A model generated the notes under the pieces. That model worked only from the letters and a program-made list of their open reading frames with translations, was not told where the DNA came from and did not search any database. A stretch of DNA of 64,000 nt from CADEEX01 sp964577955 (GTDB lineage Bacteria; Acidobacteriota; Vicinamibacteria; Vicinamibacterales; CAVVIG01). The translations under genes and the position numbers were made by a program. Shown piece by piece: positions 42,063-49,624 of the stretch (position 1 is the stretch's first letter; every line of letters starts with the position of its first letter). The DNA is taken from positions 62,001 through 126,000 of the forward strand of contig CAZOAZ010000008.1 of NCBI GenBank assembly GCA_964577955.1, in the 5' to 3' direction.

Positions 42063-43189
42063 TGCGCCGCGCTCACCACACTCTGCTCGTCGGGCTGTTC
42101 CTGCTGGTGATTGCGCTGCCGCTCGCCGCCAACCTGCGCGGCGTGGACGGCGCGGATGCCGAGGCCGAAAACCGGACGCTCGCCGAGTGGCCGGTCCTCG
42201 ACGGATCGTGGGCGTCGATTTCAGGCTGGCTGCCAGGCGTCGCGGCATGGTTCGACGATCACTTCGGTTTTCGCGCGCAGCTCGTCACCTGGTACGGGCG
42301 CAGCCGCTACTTCGGCCTTGGCGTGTCGCCGTCTCTCGACGTCGTGATCGGCAAAGACGGCTGGCTGTTCTACGGCGAGGACGGCGGGCTCGACGACTAC
42401 GTCAGCACGAATCCGCTGCCACCCGGCCAGATCGAGAACTGGCGCACGACGATCGTCCGCGCGCGCGACTGGTGCCGCAAGCGCGGTATCGCGTACTTCT
42501 TCACCTCGGTGCCTGACAAGGCCTCGGTCTATCCGGAGTACTTCGCGACGAACGTCCGCCGGATCGGTCCACAGACGCGACTCGACCAATTGATGGGCGC
42601 GACGCTCGACACCGGCGTCGTCATCGACGTGCGACCAGCCATCGACGCCGGGAAGCCGGTCGAGCGGCTGTACCATCGCACCGACACGCACTGGAACCAG
42701 CGTGGCGCCTTCCTCGCCTATCAGGCGATGATCACGGCGATCGGGGCCCACGTGCCCTCCGTCGGGCCGCCCAGGCAGCGCTCCGATTTCGACCTCACCA
42801 CGCGCGAGATTCCGGCGATGGATCTCGCGGGGATGATCGGCCTGAAGCGGGTTCTTGGCGAGGAGGACCTGCGGATGATGCCGAAGCAGCAGAAACGCGG
42901 CTACGTCGTCGTCGAGCCGCCCGGCGAGTACGCCACCGCGGGGATCGGCCGCATCGTGACGGAAGTTCCCGGGTCGACCCTGCCGCGCGCCGTGATGTTC
43001 CGCGATTCCTACACGTCGTGGCTGGCGCCGTTTCTGTCAGAGCATTTCAGCCGGATTGTTTACCTGTGGCAGAACGAGTTCGATGCGGAAGAAGTCCTCA
43101 AAGAGCACCCGGACGTGGTCATTCAGGAGATCGTTGGGCGACATCTCTACAACTTCATTCCGTCGCCGGAACTGATTCCTGAGCCCTGA
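42062..43189 (+). CDS. AlgX/AlgJ-like O-acetyltransferase (SGNH hydrolase-like)
   Basis: A 375-residue exported or anchored protein with N-terminal hydrophobic helix (HTLLVGLFLLVIALPLAANL). The family motifs are GKDGWLFYG, SVPDKASVYPEY, YHRTDTHWNQRGAFLAY (Asp-x-His pair) and RDSYTSW (a Ser motif). It is the periplasmic partner of the MBOAT protein, receiving acetyl and passing it to a polysaccharide. Only this pair is present; no polymerase or alginate lyase is nearby, so the polymer is unknown. Confidence 0.88.
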   Translation: MRRAHHTLLVGLFLLVIALPLAANLRGVDGADAEAENRTLAEWPVLDGSWASISGWLPGVAAWFDDHFGFRAQLVTWYGRSRYFGLGVSPSLDVVIGKDGWLFYGEDGGLDDYVSTNPLPPGQIENWRTTIVRARDWCRKRGIAYFFTSVPDKASVYPEYFATNVRRIGPQTRLDQLMGATLDTGVVIDVRPAIDAGKPVERLYHRTDTHWNQRGAFLAYQAMITAIGAHVPSVGPPRQRSDFDLTTREIPAMDLAGMIGLKRVLGEEDLRMMPKQQKRGYVVVEPPGEYATAGIGRIVTEVPGSTLPRAVMFRDSYTSWLAPFLSEHFSRIVYLWQNEFDAEEVLKEHPDVVIQEIVGRHLYNFIPSPELIPEP

Positions 43190-43196
43190 ACCCGAA

Positions 43197-43267
43197 GGGC
43201 AAAGGGCAGATTGCAGAGGGCAAAGGGAATTGCGCAATGCAAACTGCACAATGCAAATTGCAAAGGC
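43197..43267. repeat. 7-nt tandem array (GGGCAAA..GCAAATT)
   Basis: Ten or so heptamers: GGGCAAA, GGGCAGA, TTGCAGA, GGGCAAA, then GCAAACT, GCACAAT, GCAAATT, GCAAAGG. The phase is kept throughout. Confidence 0.85.
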
Positions 43268-43340
43268 AAAGACGCGGCATAAAGCCGTCGTAGGACAGTT
43301 GCCGATACTTCGCGCGGGGCGCTGAAGCCACAATACGCGC

Positions 43341-43775
43341 ATGAATCTGACCATTGCTGATGCCCTGGCCGTGGATCGACGTTCATTGGTGTTCGGCGTC
43401 TGCGCCGGCGCCGCCACGTTTCTTGCGGTTCAGATCCCGCTATTGCTTGGCAGCGATGTCCCGGCAGGTGCCAGCGGCTCAGGGTGGTTCCTCGATTCGG
43501 CCGCCAACATTCGCGCGATTACGACAGCGATGTTGATTGGCGCGGCGGTCCTGGCCGCCGTGCTGAGCCGCGTCCTCACGAATGCGCTTGGTTTCTGGGC
43601 TGGCGCGAGCGGCGCGATGGCCGTCGTGCTCTTCGCCACCGGAGCCGGCAACCTCTTCCCGATCGTGTTGGCGTTCGGCGCGGCCTTCTTGGCCGTGGCC
43701 ACCGCCGCTGGTACCGTCGGCGAGGCCGCTGTGCAGCTACTGTGGCGGAGGGTTGTCTCGGGGTTCGCCCGCTGA
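43341..43775 (+). CDS. Small integral membrane protein of unknown function
   Basis: A 144-residue protein with four hydrophobic segments (for example VFGVCAGAATFLAVQIPLLLG and AMAVVLFATGAGNLFPIVLAF). No catalytic motif is seen and the family is not recognised. CACAAT six nucleotides before the ATG is a weak -10 candidate. Its last 39 nt overlap the convergent propeller gene. Confidence 0.65.
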   Translation: MNLTIADALAVDRRSLVFGVCAGAATFLAVQIPLLLGSDVPAGASGSGWFLDSAANIRAITTAMLIGAAVLAAVLSRVLTNALGFWAGASGAMAVVLFATGAGNLFPIVLAFGAAFLAVATAAGTVGEAAVQLLWRRVVSGFAR

Positions 43776-44618
43776 CGCCTGGCACCGCAGGCCGACGAAC
43801 TGGCCGGGGCCGCCGATGCCTTCGCTGGTCAGATACAGCACGTCGCCGTCAAACGCCGCGCCTTCACCCTGCGCCTCCCTCGCGATGTCGAGCGGGATTC
43901 TCGACGCCCGCGCAACGACGCCCCGCGCGATGTCCCCGGCGTTGTAGAGATACGCCGCCTCCGGCGTCCTGACGACGACGGTGCGCTCGTCTGGCGAGGC
44001 TTCGGCGTCCGTGACACCCCTGAGCCCGAGTTCGCCGACGCGTTCGAACCGCAGCGGACCGGCTCCGGTCTGCGGCACGTGTGATCGATACACGCCGCCG
44101 GTTCGATCCTTCGTCACGATGAACAGGTCGTCGCCGACCACGAACATCGCCTCGGCATTGTGCGGACCGTCGGCGTACTCGGCGTTGAACACCTCAGGCT
44201 GTGCAGTGGTTCGGTCGCTGAACGCTGGCTCGGGCACGCGATAGATGCGGACGACCTTGCGGGCCCCGCCGTTGTCGCCAATGTCGGCGATATAGACGCA
44301 GTTGCCCGACGGACAGCGACCCACGGACACGTCTTCCCAGTCGCGAGTCGAGACCGGCACCGCCACGCGTCCACGCGTGGCGCCGCTCGCGTCAATGGCA
44401 AAGAGCGAGGTTTCGTGCCCGGAGTCGTTGTGCGACCACAGCATGCGGTTGTCGCGCCGGCTGATCGCGAGCCCGCTTGTTTCCTGGATGTCAGGAAGCT
44501 GCGCTGGACCGGCGACCACGACGCAGGGACTCGGCGCGGCGACCGGGCTGAGCATCCACGCCGCCGCCAAAAAGGCGCTCAGCAGAAGGAGAACCGTCGC
44601 CGCCCGACCCAAACTCAT
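43737..44618 (-). CDS. Exported beta-propeller-like protein
   Basis: A 293-residue protein with signal peptide (ATVLLLLSAFLAAAWMLSPV) and a series of propeller-like strands: RMLWSHNDSGHETSLFAI, RDWEDVSVGRC, VYIADIGDNGG and EAMFVVGDDLFIVTKD. NDSG and ADIGDN suggest Ca-binding loops. It resembles secreted proteins of the SdiA-regulated/NHL-like type; the role is unknown. The 3' end overlaps the convergent membrane-protein gene. Confidence 0.75.
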   Translation of the reverse strand: MSLGRAATVLLLLSAFLAAAWMLSPVAAPSPCVVVAGPAQLPDIQETSGLAISRRDNRMLWSHNDSGHETSLFAIDASGATRGRVAVPVSTRDWEDVSVGRCPSGNCVYIADIGDNGGARKVVRIYRVPEPAFSDRTTAQPEVFNAEYADGPHNAEAMFVVGDDLFIVTKDRTGGVYRSHVPQTGAGPLRFERVGELGLRGVTDAEASPDERTVVVRTPEAAYLYNAGDIARGVVARASRIPLDIAREAQGEGAAFDGDVLYLTSEGIGGPGQFVGLRCQASAGEPRDNPPPQ

Positions 44619-44630
44619 GACTCATGGTAA

Positions 44631-44727
44631 GTGCAGAATGCAAATTGCAAAATGCAAATTTCTGAGTCATCGGTAGCTTGTCAGATTGCAGACAAATTTG
44701 CAGTGTGCAATTTGCAATGTGCAATTA
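44631..44727. repeat. Two 7-nt arrays (TGCAAAT words)
   Basis: 44631-44661 has TGCAGAA, TGCAAAT, TGCAAAA, TGCAAAT; 44684-44727 has TGCAGTG, TGCAATT, TGCAATG, TGCAATT. The TAA stop of the small gene at 44725 lies in the last unit. Confidence 0.8.
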
Positions 44728-44922
44728 GTCGTTGTCATTCCACCCGAGTCCCATCATCCGCGCGCTGGCGCGTTCGTAGAGCCGGCGCTCGCGAACGATC
44801 TCCTGGCCGCGGACGATCGTGATGCTGTACATCGGCGGCTTCTCGTGAACGGCGAGCAGGCAGACCGTGCCGTCGGGGGTCGTCCACAGCCGTTCGATGT
44901 CTCGAGTATTGGTGTTGGCCAT
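44725..44922 (-). CDS. Small protein coupled to pilT
   Basis: A 65-residue protein with alternating polar strands (TVCLLAVHEKPPMYSITIVRG) and a basic/aromatic C-terminus (ERRLYERASARMMGLGW). Its ATG overlaps the pilT stop (TGATG, 44920-44924), so it should be made only with PilT. No known domain is recognised; it may be a regulator or partner of the ATPase. Confidence 0.7.
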   Translation of the reverse strand: MANTNTRDIERLWTTPDGTVCLLAVHEKPPMYSITIVRGQEIVRERRLYERASARMMGLGWNDND

Positions 44923-46088
44923 CACGACGCCTTTGCCGGTGCCGAGGGCTGCAGGAACTTCGTGTCCGCGTTGGCGCGCTTGAGCGCGGCTTCGAAGCTG
45001 GCCTTGTCCACGGCTTTTGAATAGGCCTCCTCCGGCGCGACGAGCTTCTTGTTGACCAGGTCCATCAACGCGTCGTTGAGCGTGACCATCCCGTTCGCCT
45101 TGCCGACCTGCATCATCGAGGGGATCTGGAAGGTCTTGCCTTCGCGAATCAGGTTCGAGATCGCGCCCGTGGCGATGAGCACTTCGAGCGCCGCGACGCG
45201 GCCGCCGCCGGTCTTGCGGCACAGCGTCTGCGCGATCACGCCCTTCAGCGACTCCGACAGCATGACGCGAATCTGCGACTGGCGGTCGGCCGGGAACTGA
45301 TCGATGACGCGGTCCACGGTCGACGCCGCGGTCGACGTGTGCAGCGTGCCGAATACCAGGTGGCCGGTTTCCGCGGTTTCGATGGCGATCGCGATCGTCT
45401 CGAGATCGCGCAGCTCGCCGACCAGAATGATGTCCGGGTCCTCGCGGAGCGCCGCGCGCAGCGCGTGCTTGAACCCTTCGGTATGGGTGCGCACTTCACG
45501 CTGGTTGATGAGGCACTTCTTGTTGTCGTGGACGAATTCGATCGGGTCTTCGATCGTGATGATGTGGTCTTCGCGGGTGCGGTTGATGTAGTCGACCATC
45601 GCGCACAGCGTCGTCGACTTGCCCGAGCCGGTCGGTCCGGTGACGAGCACCAGCCCCTTGGTGAGGCCGCAAAGATTCAGAATGTGCTGCGACAGCCCGA
45701 GTGTTTCAGCGGTGAGGATCTTCGCCGGGATGACGCGGAAGACGCCGCCCGGACCCTTGCGGTCCATGAAGGCGTTGCCGCGGAAGCGGGCGACGCCGCC
45801 CAGCTCGTAGGCGAAGTCGGTGTCGTGCTTCTCGCGAAATTCACGTTTGTTCACGTCCGGCAGGATCGGGAGCAGGAGGCTCATAATCGCGTCGGGCGTC
45901 AGCACCTCGGCGCCGTCTCTGAGGGGTTGCATCCGGCCGTCCTTGCGGACGATCGGCACGGACCCGACCGACAGGTGCAAGTCCGACGCACCCATCTCGC
46001 ACATCGCCTTGAAGAGCGCGTCAATCGGACCGGAGTCAGCAGCGACGCCGGAATCGGGCACGGCATGGAGAGCGGAGCCTGTGAGCAT
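44922..46088 (-). CDS. pilT: Twitching motility ATPase PilT
   Basis: A 388-residue hexameric secretion ATPase powering type IV pilus retraction. Walker A is VTGPTGSGKSTTL, the Asp box is HIITIEDPIEFVH, Walker B is LREDPDIILVGELRD, the His box is GHLVFGTLHTSTA, and the C-terminal AIRNLIRE-type motif appears as AISNLIREGK. The N-terminal SDLHLSVGSVPIVRKDG is the PAS-like domain. No other pil genes are in the window. A 65-residue protein is coupled downstream. Confidence 0.93.
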   Translation of the reverse strand: MLTGSALHAVPDSGVAADSGPIDALFKAMCEMGASDLHLSVGSVPIVRKDGRMQPLRDGAEVLTPDAIMSLLLPILPDVNKREFREKHDTDFAYELGGVARFRGNAFMDRKGPGGVFRVIPAKILTAETLGLSQHILNLCGLTKGLVLVTGPTGSGKSTTLCAMVDYINRTREDHIITIEDPIEFVHDNKKCLINQREVRTHTEGFKHALRAALREDPDIILVGELRDLETIAIAIETAETGHLVFGTLHTSTAASTVDRVIDQFPADRQSQIRVMLSESLKGVIAQTLCRKTGGGRVAALEVLIATGAISNLIREGKTFQIPSMMQVGKANGMVTLNDALMDLVNKKLVAPEEAYSKAVDKASFEAALKRANADTKFLQPSAPAKAS

Positions 46089-46217
46089 GCCCCGACACCA
46101 GCAATTCCGCTGCCCGCCCCGGACTCACGGGCATCACGTCATTTCGCAGTTTGCGTAGCTGGAGGTGGCAATTTCTGCCAGGAAACTGTCAGTTCTTGTC
46201 AAAATCCCGTCGCCCCC

Positions 46218-46299
46218 GCACCCGGCACCCGGAACCCGGAACCCGGAACCCGGAACCCGCACCCGGACCTTGCACCTAGAACCGAGAACCTAGAACCAC
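46218..46299. repeat. 7-nt tandem array (CACCCGG/AACCCGG)
   Basis: Heptamers CACCCGG then AACCCGG repeat several times, followed by GAACCTAGAACC words. A second array of the same kind is at 46600-46689. Nothing else is seen between pilT (46088) and the next gene. Confidence 0.9.
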
Positions 46300-46304
46300 G
46301 AAGT

Positions 46305-46586
46305 TCAGAAGTCGACGGCGACGATGTGTTCTGACAGTCCGACGCCGAACTGCGCAACCGGCACGTGGTGCGGGTCCTTGGCATAGGCATCGAGCGCCGC
46401 ACGGTCCGGGAAGATGACGATCAGCCCCGTGTCGTAGGACCGCGGCGAGCGGACGACATCGGCGCCAACCTTCAGGTCGATCACGCCATGCAGCGACCGT
46501 AGACCCGCAAGGCGGTGACGGTGATCGGTTTTCTGTTCATCAGTGACGTCGGCCTTGTACTTGAAACACACAATATGCGTCAGCAT
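46305..46586 (-). CDS. Dabb (stress-responsive A/B barrel) domain protein
   Basis: A 93-residue ferredoxin-like dimeric barrel: LTHIVCFKYKADV, LRSLHGVIDLKVGADV, YDTGLIVIFPDRAALDAYAKDPHHVPVAQFG is represented by its motifs YDTGLIV and DPHHVP. The family has no single function; some members bind small molecules. GAGG is present about six nucleotides before the ATG. Heptamer repeats flank the gene on both sides. Confidence 0.88.
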   Translation of the reverse strand: MLTHIVCFKYKADVTDEQKTDHRHRLAGLRSLHGVIDLKVGADVVRSPRSYDTGLIVIFPDRAALDAYAKDPHHVPVAQFGVGLSEHIVAVDF

Positions 46587-46599
46587 CGTTCCTCACTCC

Positions 46600-46689
46600 G
46601 CACCCGGCACCCGGCACCCGGCACCCGGCACCCGGAACCCGGAACCCGGAACCCGCACCTTGAACCTTGCACCTAGAACCTTGAACCAA
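46600..46689. repeat. 7-nt tandem array (CACCCGG/AACCCGG), second copy
   Basis: About five CACCCGG units, three AACCCGG units, then TGAACCT/TGCACCT words, between the Dabb gene and the gene at 46695. Confidence 0.9.
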
Positions 46690-46694
46690 GTTCG

Positions 46695-47045
46695 CTAGAG
46701 CTCTTCCCCATCAATATCATCGTCGCCGACATCGATCACCACGTTGTGGATGTCGACGCGGAACCATTGCCTGAATAACTGGAGGTCGCGATCGACGGGC
46801 CAGGAGGATTCGTCCTCGGTCCACGCCGACAGCTGCGTCTCGAAGATCCAGGTGAAGTTCTCCTCCACCCACTCCTGAAGGTCTTCTTCCATTTCGACCT
46901 CAGGCAGCAGGAACGCCGTCCCGAAGCTCTTGGACCGAGCGACGGTCAGCATCCCTTGGTTGAAGTCGGCGTCACGCTTGCGGGTCCAATCGATGTACGG
47001 CTTCTCGCCCACGACCGTCACCGCGGTCCGATTCACTACACGCAT
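46695..47045 (-). CDS. Acidic protein of unknown function
   Basis: A 116-residue, strongly acidic cytoplasmic protein. The centre (EVEMEEDLQEWVEENFTWIFE) is likely helical and is followed by RDLQLFRQWFRVDIHNVVIDV and a D/E-rich tail. I recognise no domain. Start ATG 47045 is clear. It stands alone between repeat arrays. Confidence 0.7.
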   Translation of the reverse strand: MRVVNRTAVTVVGEKPYIDWTRKRDADFNQGMLTVARSKSFGTAFLLPEVEMEEDLQEWVEENFTWIFETQLSAWTEDESSWPVDRDLQLFRQWFRVDIHNVVIDVGDDDIDGEEL

Positions 47046-47078
47046 TCAGGAATTCTACTGTTTCGGCATTCTCGCCGG

Positions 47079-47202
47079 TGTCAGACACGCGGCGTCATCC
47101 AGTCAACTCGCTTGCCGGTGTCAGGCACCCAGCGTCATCCAGTCAACTCCCTTGCCGGTGTCTGACACCCGGCGTCAAGAGCCGTTCCGGTGTCTGACAC
47201 CT
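47079..47202. repeat. Four GGTGTCAGACACC-type palindromes
   Basis: GGTGTCAGACACG, GGTGTCAGGCACC, GGTGTCTGACACC and GGTGTCTGACACC are separated by GGCGTCATCCAGTCAACTC spacers. The same word occurs at 55385, 62038 and 62188. Confidence 0.85.
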
Positions 47203-47249
47203 CAACGCTTGACGGCAGGCCTGTCTGGGGCGTGGAATAGGCCACCCTT

Positions 47250-49010
47250 ATGACTTCACTCCGTCAACGAGCCGTGCTTGCTGTTACCGCTGCCGCCTGC
47301 GCCGGAGCTGCGCTGCTTTCCGCCCAACAGCCCGCACCGCCGGCGCCGCCGCCGATGCCGGCGATTCTTCAGAGCTATCAACCGGTTACCGCGGACCGGC
47401 TGCTGCGTCCGGAGCCGCGCAACTGGCTGATGAACCGCCGGACCTACGACGGCTGGGGCTTCAGTCCGCTCACTCAGATCACGGCCGCCAACGTCGCCCG
47501 CCTACAGCCGGTCTGGTCGTTCGCGACCGGCGCGGTGAGCGGTCATGAGGCGCCGCCGCTCGTCAACAACGGCGTGATGTTCCTCTCGACCCCGAACAAT
47601 CAGGTCATCGCCATCGACGCGCGCACCGGCGTCCAGCTGTGGCGCTATCGGAGTCCGGTCGCGCCCGACACGATCACGCTGCATCCGACCAGCCGCGGCG
47701 TCGCGCTCTACGAAGACAAAGTCTTCTACGCCGCCGCCGAAGCCAGGCTGCTCGCCCTCGACGCCAAAACCGGCCGCGTCGTCTGGACGGCGCAGGTCGA
47801 AGACAACCGCAAGGGCTACTACATGTCGCTGGCGCCGCTCGTCGCCGACGGCAAGGTGATGGTCGGCACCTCCGGCGGTGAGCTCGGCGTCCGCGGGTTC
47901 GTGGCCGCGTACGACGTCAACACCGGCAAGGAGCTGTGGAAGGCCTTCACCGTTCCGGCGCCCGGCGAACCTGGCAGCGAAACCTGGCCGCAGGGCGATC
48001 AGTGGAAGACCGGCGGCGGTTCCATTTGGGTGACGGCCAACTACGATCCCGAAACCAAGCTCGCCTACTGGGGCACCGGCAACGGCGGCCCATGGATGGG
48101 CGATCAACGCCCTGGCGACAACCTCTACACCGCGTCGACGATCGCCATCGACGTCACGACCGGCAAGATCAAGGGACACTTCCAATACAACCCGAACGAA
48201 TCGTGGGACTGGGACGAAGTCTCGCCGCCGGTCCTCATCGACTTCCAGCGCAACGGCCGCACTGTGAAAGGGCTCATCGACGTCGCACGCGACGGCTACA
48301 TGTGGTTCCTCGAGCGGAGCGACGGCGCGATCAAGTTCGTGGACGCGACCGCCTACGTGAAGCAGAACGTCTATCGCAGCATCGATCCGAAAACCGGACG
48401 TCCGGATGTCGATCCCGAACGGAAACCTGGCGTGGGCAAGCGTGCCAGCTTCTGCCCGTCCATCTGGGGCGGCAAGAATTGGCCGCCGGTCGCCTTCAAT
48501 CCGACGACGCGCCTCCTCTACATCCCAGCGAATGAGAATCTGTGCGGCGAAATCATCGGTCGCGCGCAGCCTTACGTCGCCGGCACGGCCTTCGTGGGCG
48601 CGACAACGACGATGTCGCTGGCGCCGGGGGCGGATCACATCGGCGAAGTGCAGGCGTGGAACGTGGACACCGGCAGGCGTGTCTGGACGCACACCTTCCC
48701 GAACTCGCCCAACTGGGGTCCCATGCTGGCCACGGCCGGCGGCCTGGTCTTCAGCGGCGGCACCAACGATCGCAAGTTCCGCGCCTTCAACGGAACGACC
48801 GGCGCGGTGCTCTGGGAGTACCCGACCACGTCGGGCATCATCGGCCAGCCCTCGTCGTTCGAACTCGACGGGCGGCAGTACGTCGCCGTCCAATCGGGCT
48901 GGGGCGTGGATTCGCGATCGATGCAGGCGCGCCTGAACGGACTCAAACCTGGCGAGTTCCCGGAAGTGCCCGAGGGCGGCTCGATCTGGGTCTTCGCCGT
49001 GCCGCGCTGA
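47250..49010 (+). CDS. PQQ-dependent alcohol dehydrogenase (quinoprotein)
   Basis: A 586-residue exported eight-bladed propeller with signal peptide (AVLAVTAAACAGAALLSAQ). Tryptophan-docking repeats such as LVALDAKTGR-type LLALDAKTGRVVWTA and FVAAYDVNTGKELW recur. NESWDWDEVS holds the catalytic Asp plus an Asp two positions later, the arrangement linked to lanthanide-binding enzymes. The adjacent-cysteine pair over PQQ in classic enzymes is not seen. FCPSIWGGKNWPP and the C-terminal Cys are conserved. No cytochrome c domain is fused. Confidence 0.88.
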   Translation: MTSLRQRAVLAVTAAACAGAALLSAQQPAPPAPPPMPAILQSYQPVTADRLLRPEPRNWLMNRRTYDGWGFSPLTQITAANVARLQPVWSFATGAVSGHEAPPLVNNGVMFLSTPNNQVIAIDARTGVQLWRYRSPVAPDTITLHPTSRGVALYEDKVFYAAAEARLLALDAKTGRVVWTAQVEDNRKGYYMSLAPLVADGKVMVGTSGGELGVRGFVAAYDVNTGKELWKAFTVPAPGEPGSETWPQGDQWKTGGGSIWVTANYDPETKLAYWGTGNGGPWMGDQRPGDNLYTASTIAIDVTTGKIKGHFQYNPNESWDWDEVSPPVLIDFQRNGRTVKGLIDVARDGYMWFLERSDGAIKFVDATAYVKQNVYRSIDPKTGRPDVDPERKPGVGKRASFCPSIWGGKNWPPVAFNPTTRLLYIPANENLCGEIIGRAQPYVAGTAFVGATTTMSLAPGADHIGEVQAWNVDTGRRVWTHTFPNSPNWGPMLATAGGLVFSGGTNDRKFRAFNGTTGAVLWEYPTTSGIIGQPSSFELDGRQYVAVQSGWGVDSRSMQARLNGLKPGEFPEVPEGGSIWVFAVPR

Positions 49011-49331
49011 TTGGCAGTGATCGCCACACTGCAGCTCCTGGCCGCGTCGCTCGCCTACGCGGTCGGCGGCCTGTTCATGAAAGCCTCGCAGGGCGCGACA
49101 CGCCCGGGTCCAACCGCAGCGTTCCTCGTGCTCTTCAGCGGCGGCGCGCTGCTGCAGGCCGCCGGGATGAAGTCCGGCGATCTCAGCGTCACGTACATCT
49201 TCGTCCTCGGCGTTGAGGCGCTCGCCGCCGTCCTGCTCGGCGCCTTCTACTTCCACGAAGCGCTCACGCTTTCACGCCTCGCCGCAGTCCTGCTCATCGT
49301 CGTCGGGATCGCGTGGCTCCGTGTGGCGTGA
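49011..49331 (+). CDS. SMR-family membrane protein lacking the key Glu
   Basis: About 105 residues with four transmembrane helices, aligned along its length with EmrE: TM1 reads SLAYAVGGLFMKASQG against EmrE's LAEVIGTTLMKFSEG. The essential Glu14 is Tyr14 when GTG 49017 is the start; TTG 49011 is the other possible start. SMR proteins are dual-topology dimers exporting cations in exchange for protons through Glu14, so this protein should differ in mechanism or act as a partner or scaffold. It follows the PQQ dehydrogenase directly. Confidence 0.78.
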   Translation: MAVIATLQLLAASLAYAVGGLFMKASQGATRPGPTAAFLVLFSGGALLQAAGMKSGDLSVTYIFVLGVEALAAVLLGAFYFHEALTLSRLAAVLLIVVGIAWLRVA

Positions 49332-49345
49332 AGAACACCGAAACA

Positions 49346-49573
49346 AACCACAGAGAGATCACAGAGTACACAGAGAAGACACTGGTGGACCGACGCTCGA
49401 GGCGCCGCCGCGAAGCGGCGTTCGGCGAGTTGGCTCACGTGGGATGAACGAGTGCGCAAGAATCAGAAGACTCGTTCATCCCGCGTGAGCCGACTCGCGC
49501 GTCGGCCCGGCTCCGCCGGGCCGCGCCTCGAGCGTGAACTGCCGTCTCCGTGTTCTCTGTGACCTCTGTGGTT
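49346..49573. repeat. Nested palindromic region around the second cloverleaf
   Basis: CACAGAG-rich arms (49346-49380 with 49544-49573) surround the cloverleaf element at 49393-49535. No gene is present between 49332 and 49624. Confidence 0.7.
49393..49535. ncRNA. Cloverleaf-like structured element, copy 2
   Basis: A 13-bp perfect outer stem (ACGCTCGAGGCGC/GCGCCTCGAGCGT, 49393-49405 with 49523-49535). Two side hairpins with 3-nt loops: CGCCGC-gaa-GCGGCG (49406-49420) and GGCCCGGC-tcc-GCCGGGCC (49504-49522). The central stem has 28-nt arms (49426-49453, 49470-49497) and a 16-nt loop; its two non-Watson-Crick positions are G.U. Arm lengths and loop sizes match copy 1, while most stem sequence differs. 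Confidence 0.7.
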
Positions 49574-49582
49574 ATAATTTTG

Positions 49583-49614
49583 GTTTCGTGTTTTCGTGTT
49601 TTCGTGGCGCATTG
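49583..49614. repeat. Half copy of the TTTTCGTGGCGCATT family
   Basis: TTTCGTGTTTTCGTGTTTTCGTGGCGCATTG ends a few bases before the ribosome-binding site of the gene at 49625. Confidence 0.9.
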
Positions 49615-49624
49615 AGGAGACATC

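Noticed and set aside
40590..43189. Alginate biosynthesis cluster
   Set aside because: Only the AlgI-like and AlgX-like pair is present; no polymerase, epimerase or export genes. It is called a generic O-acetylation pair.
46218..46689. Possible CRISPR arrays
   Set aside because: The repeats are 7 nt long, degenerate and without unique spacers, and no cas genes are present.
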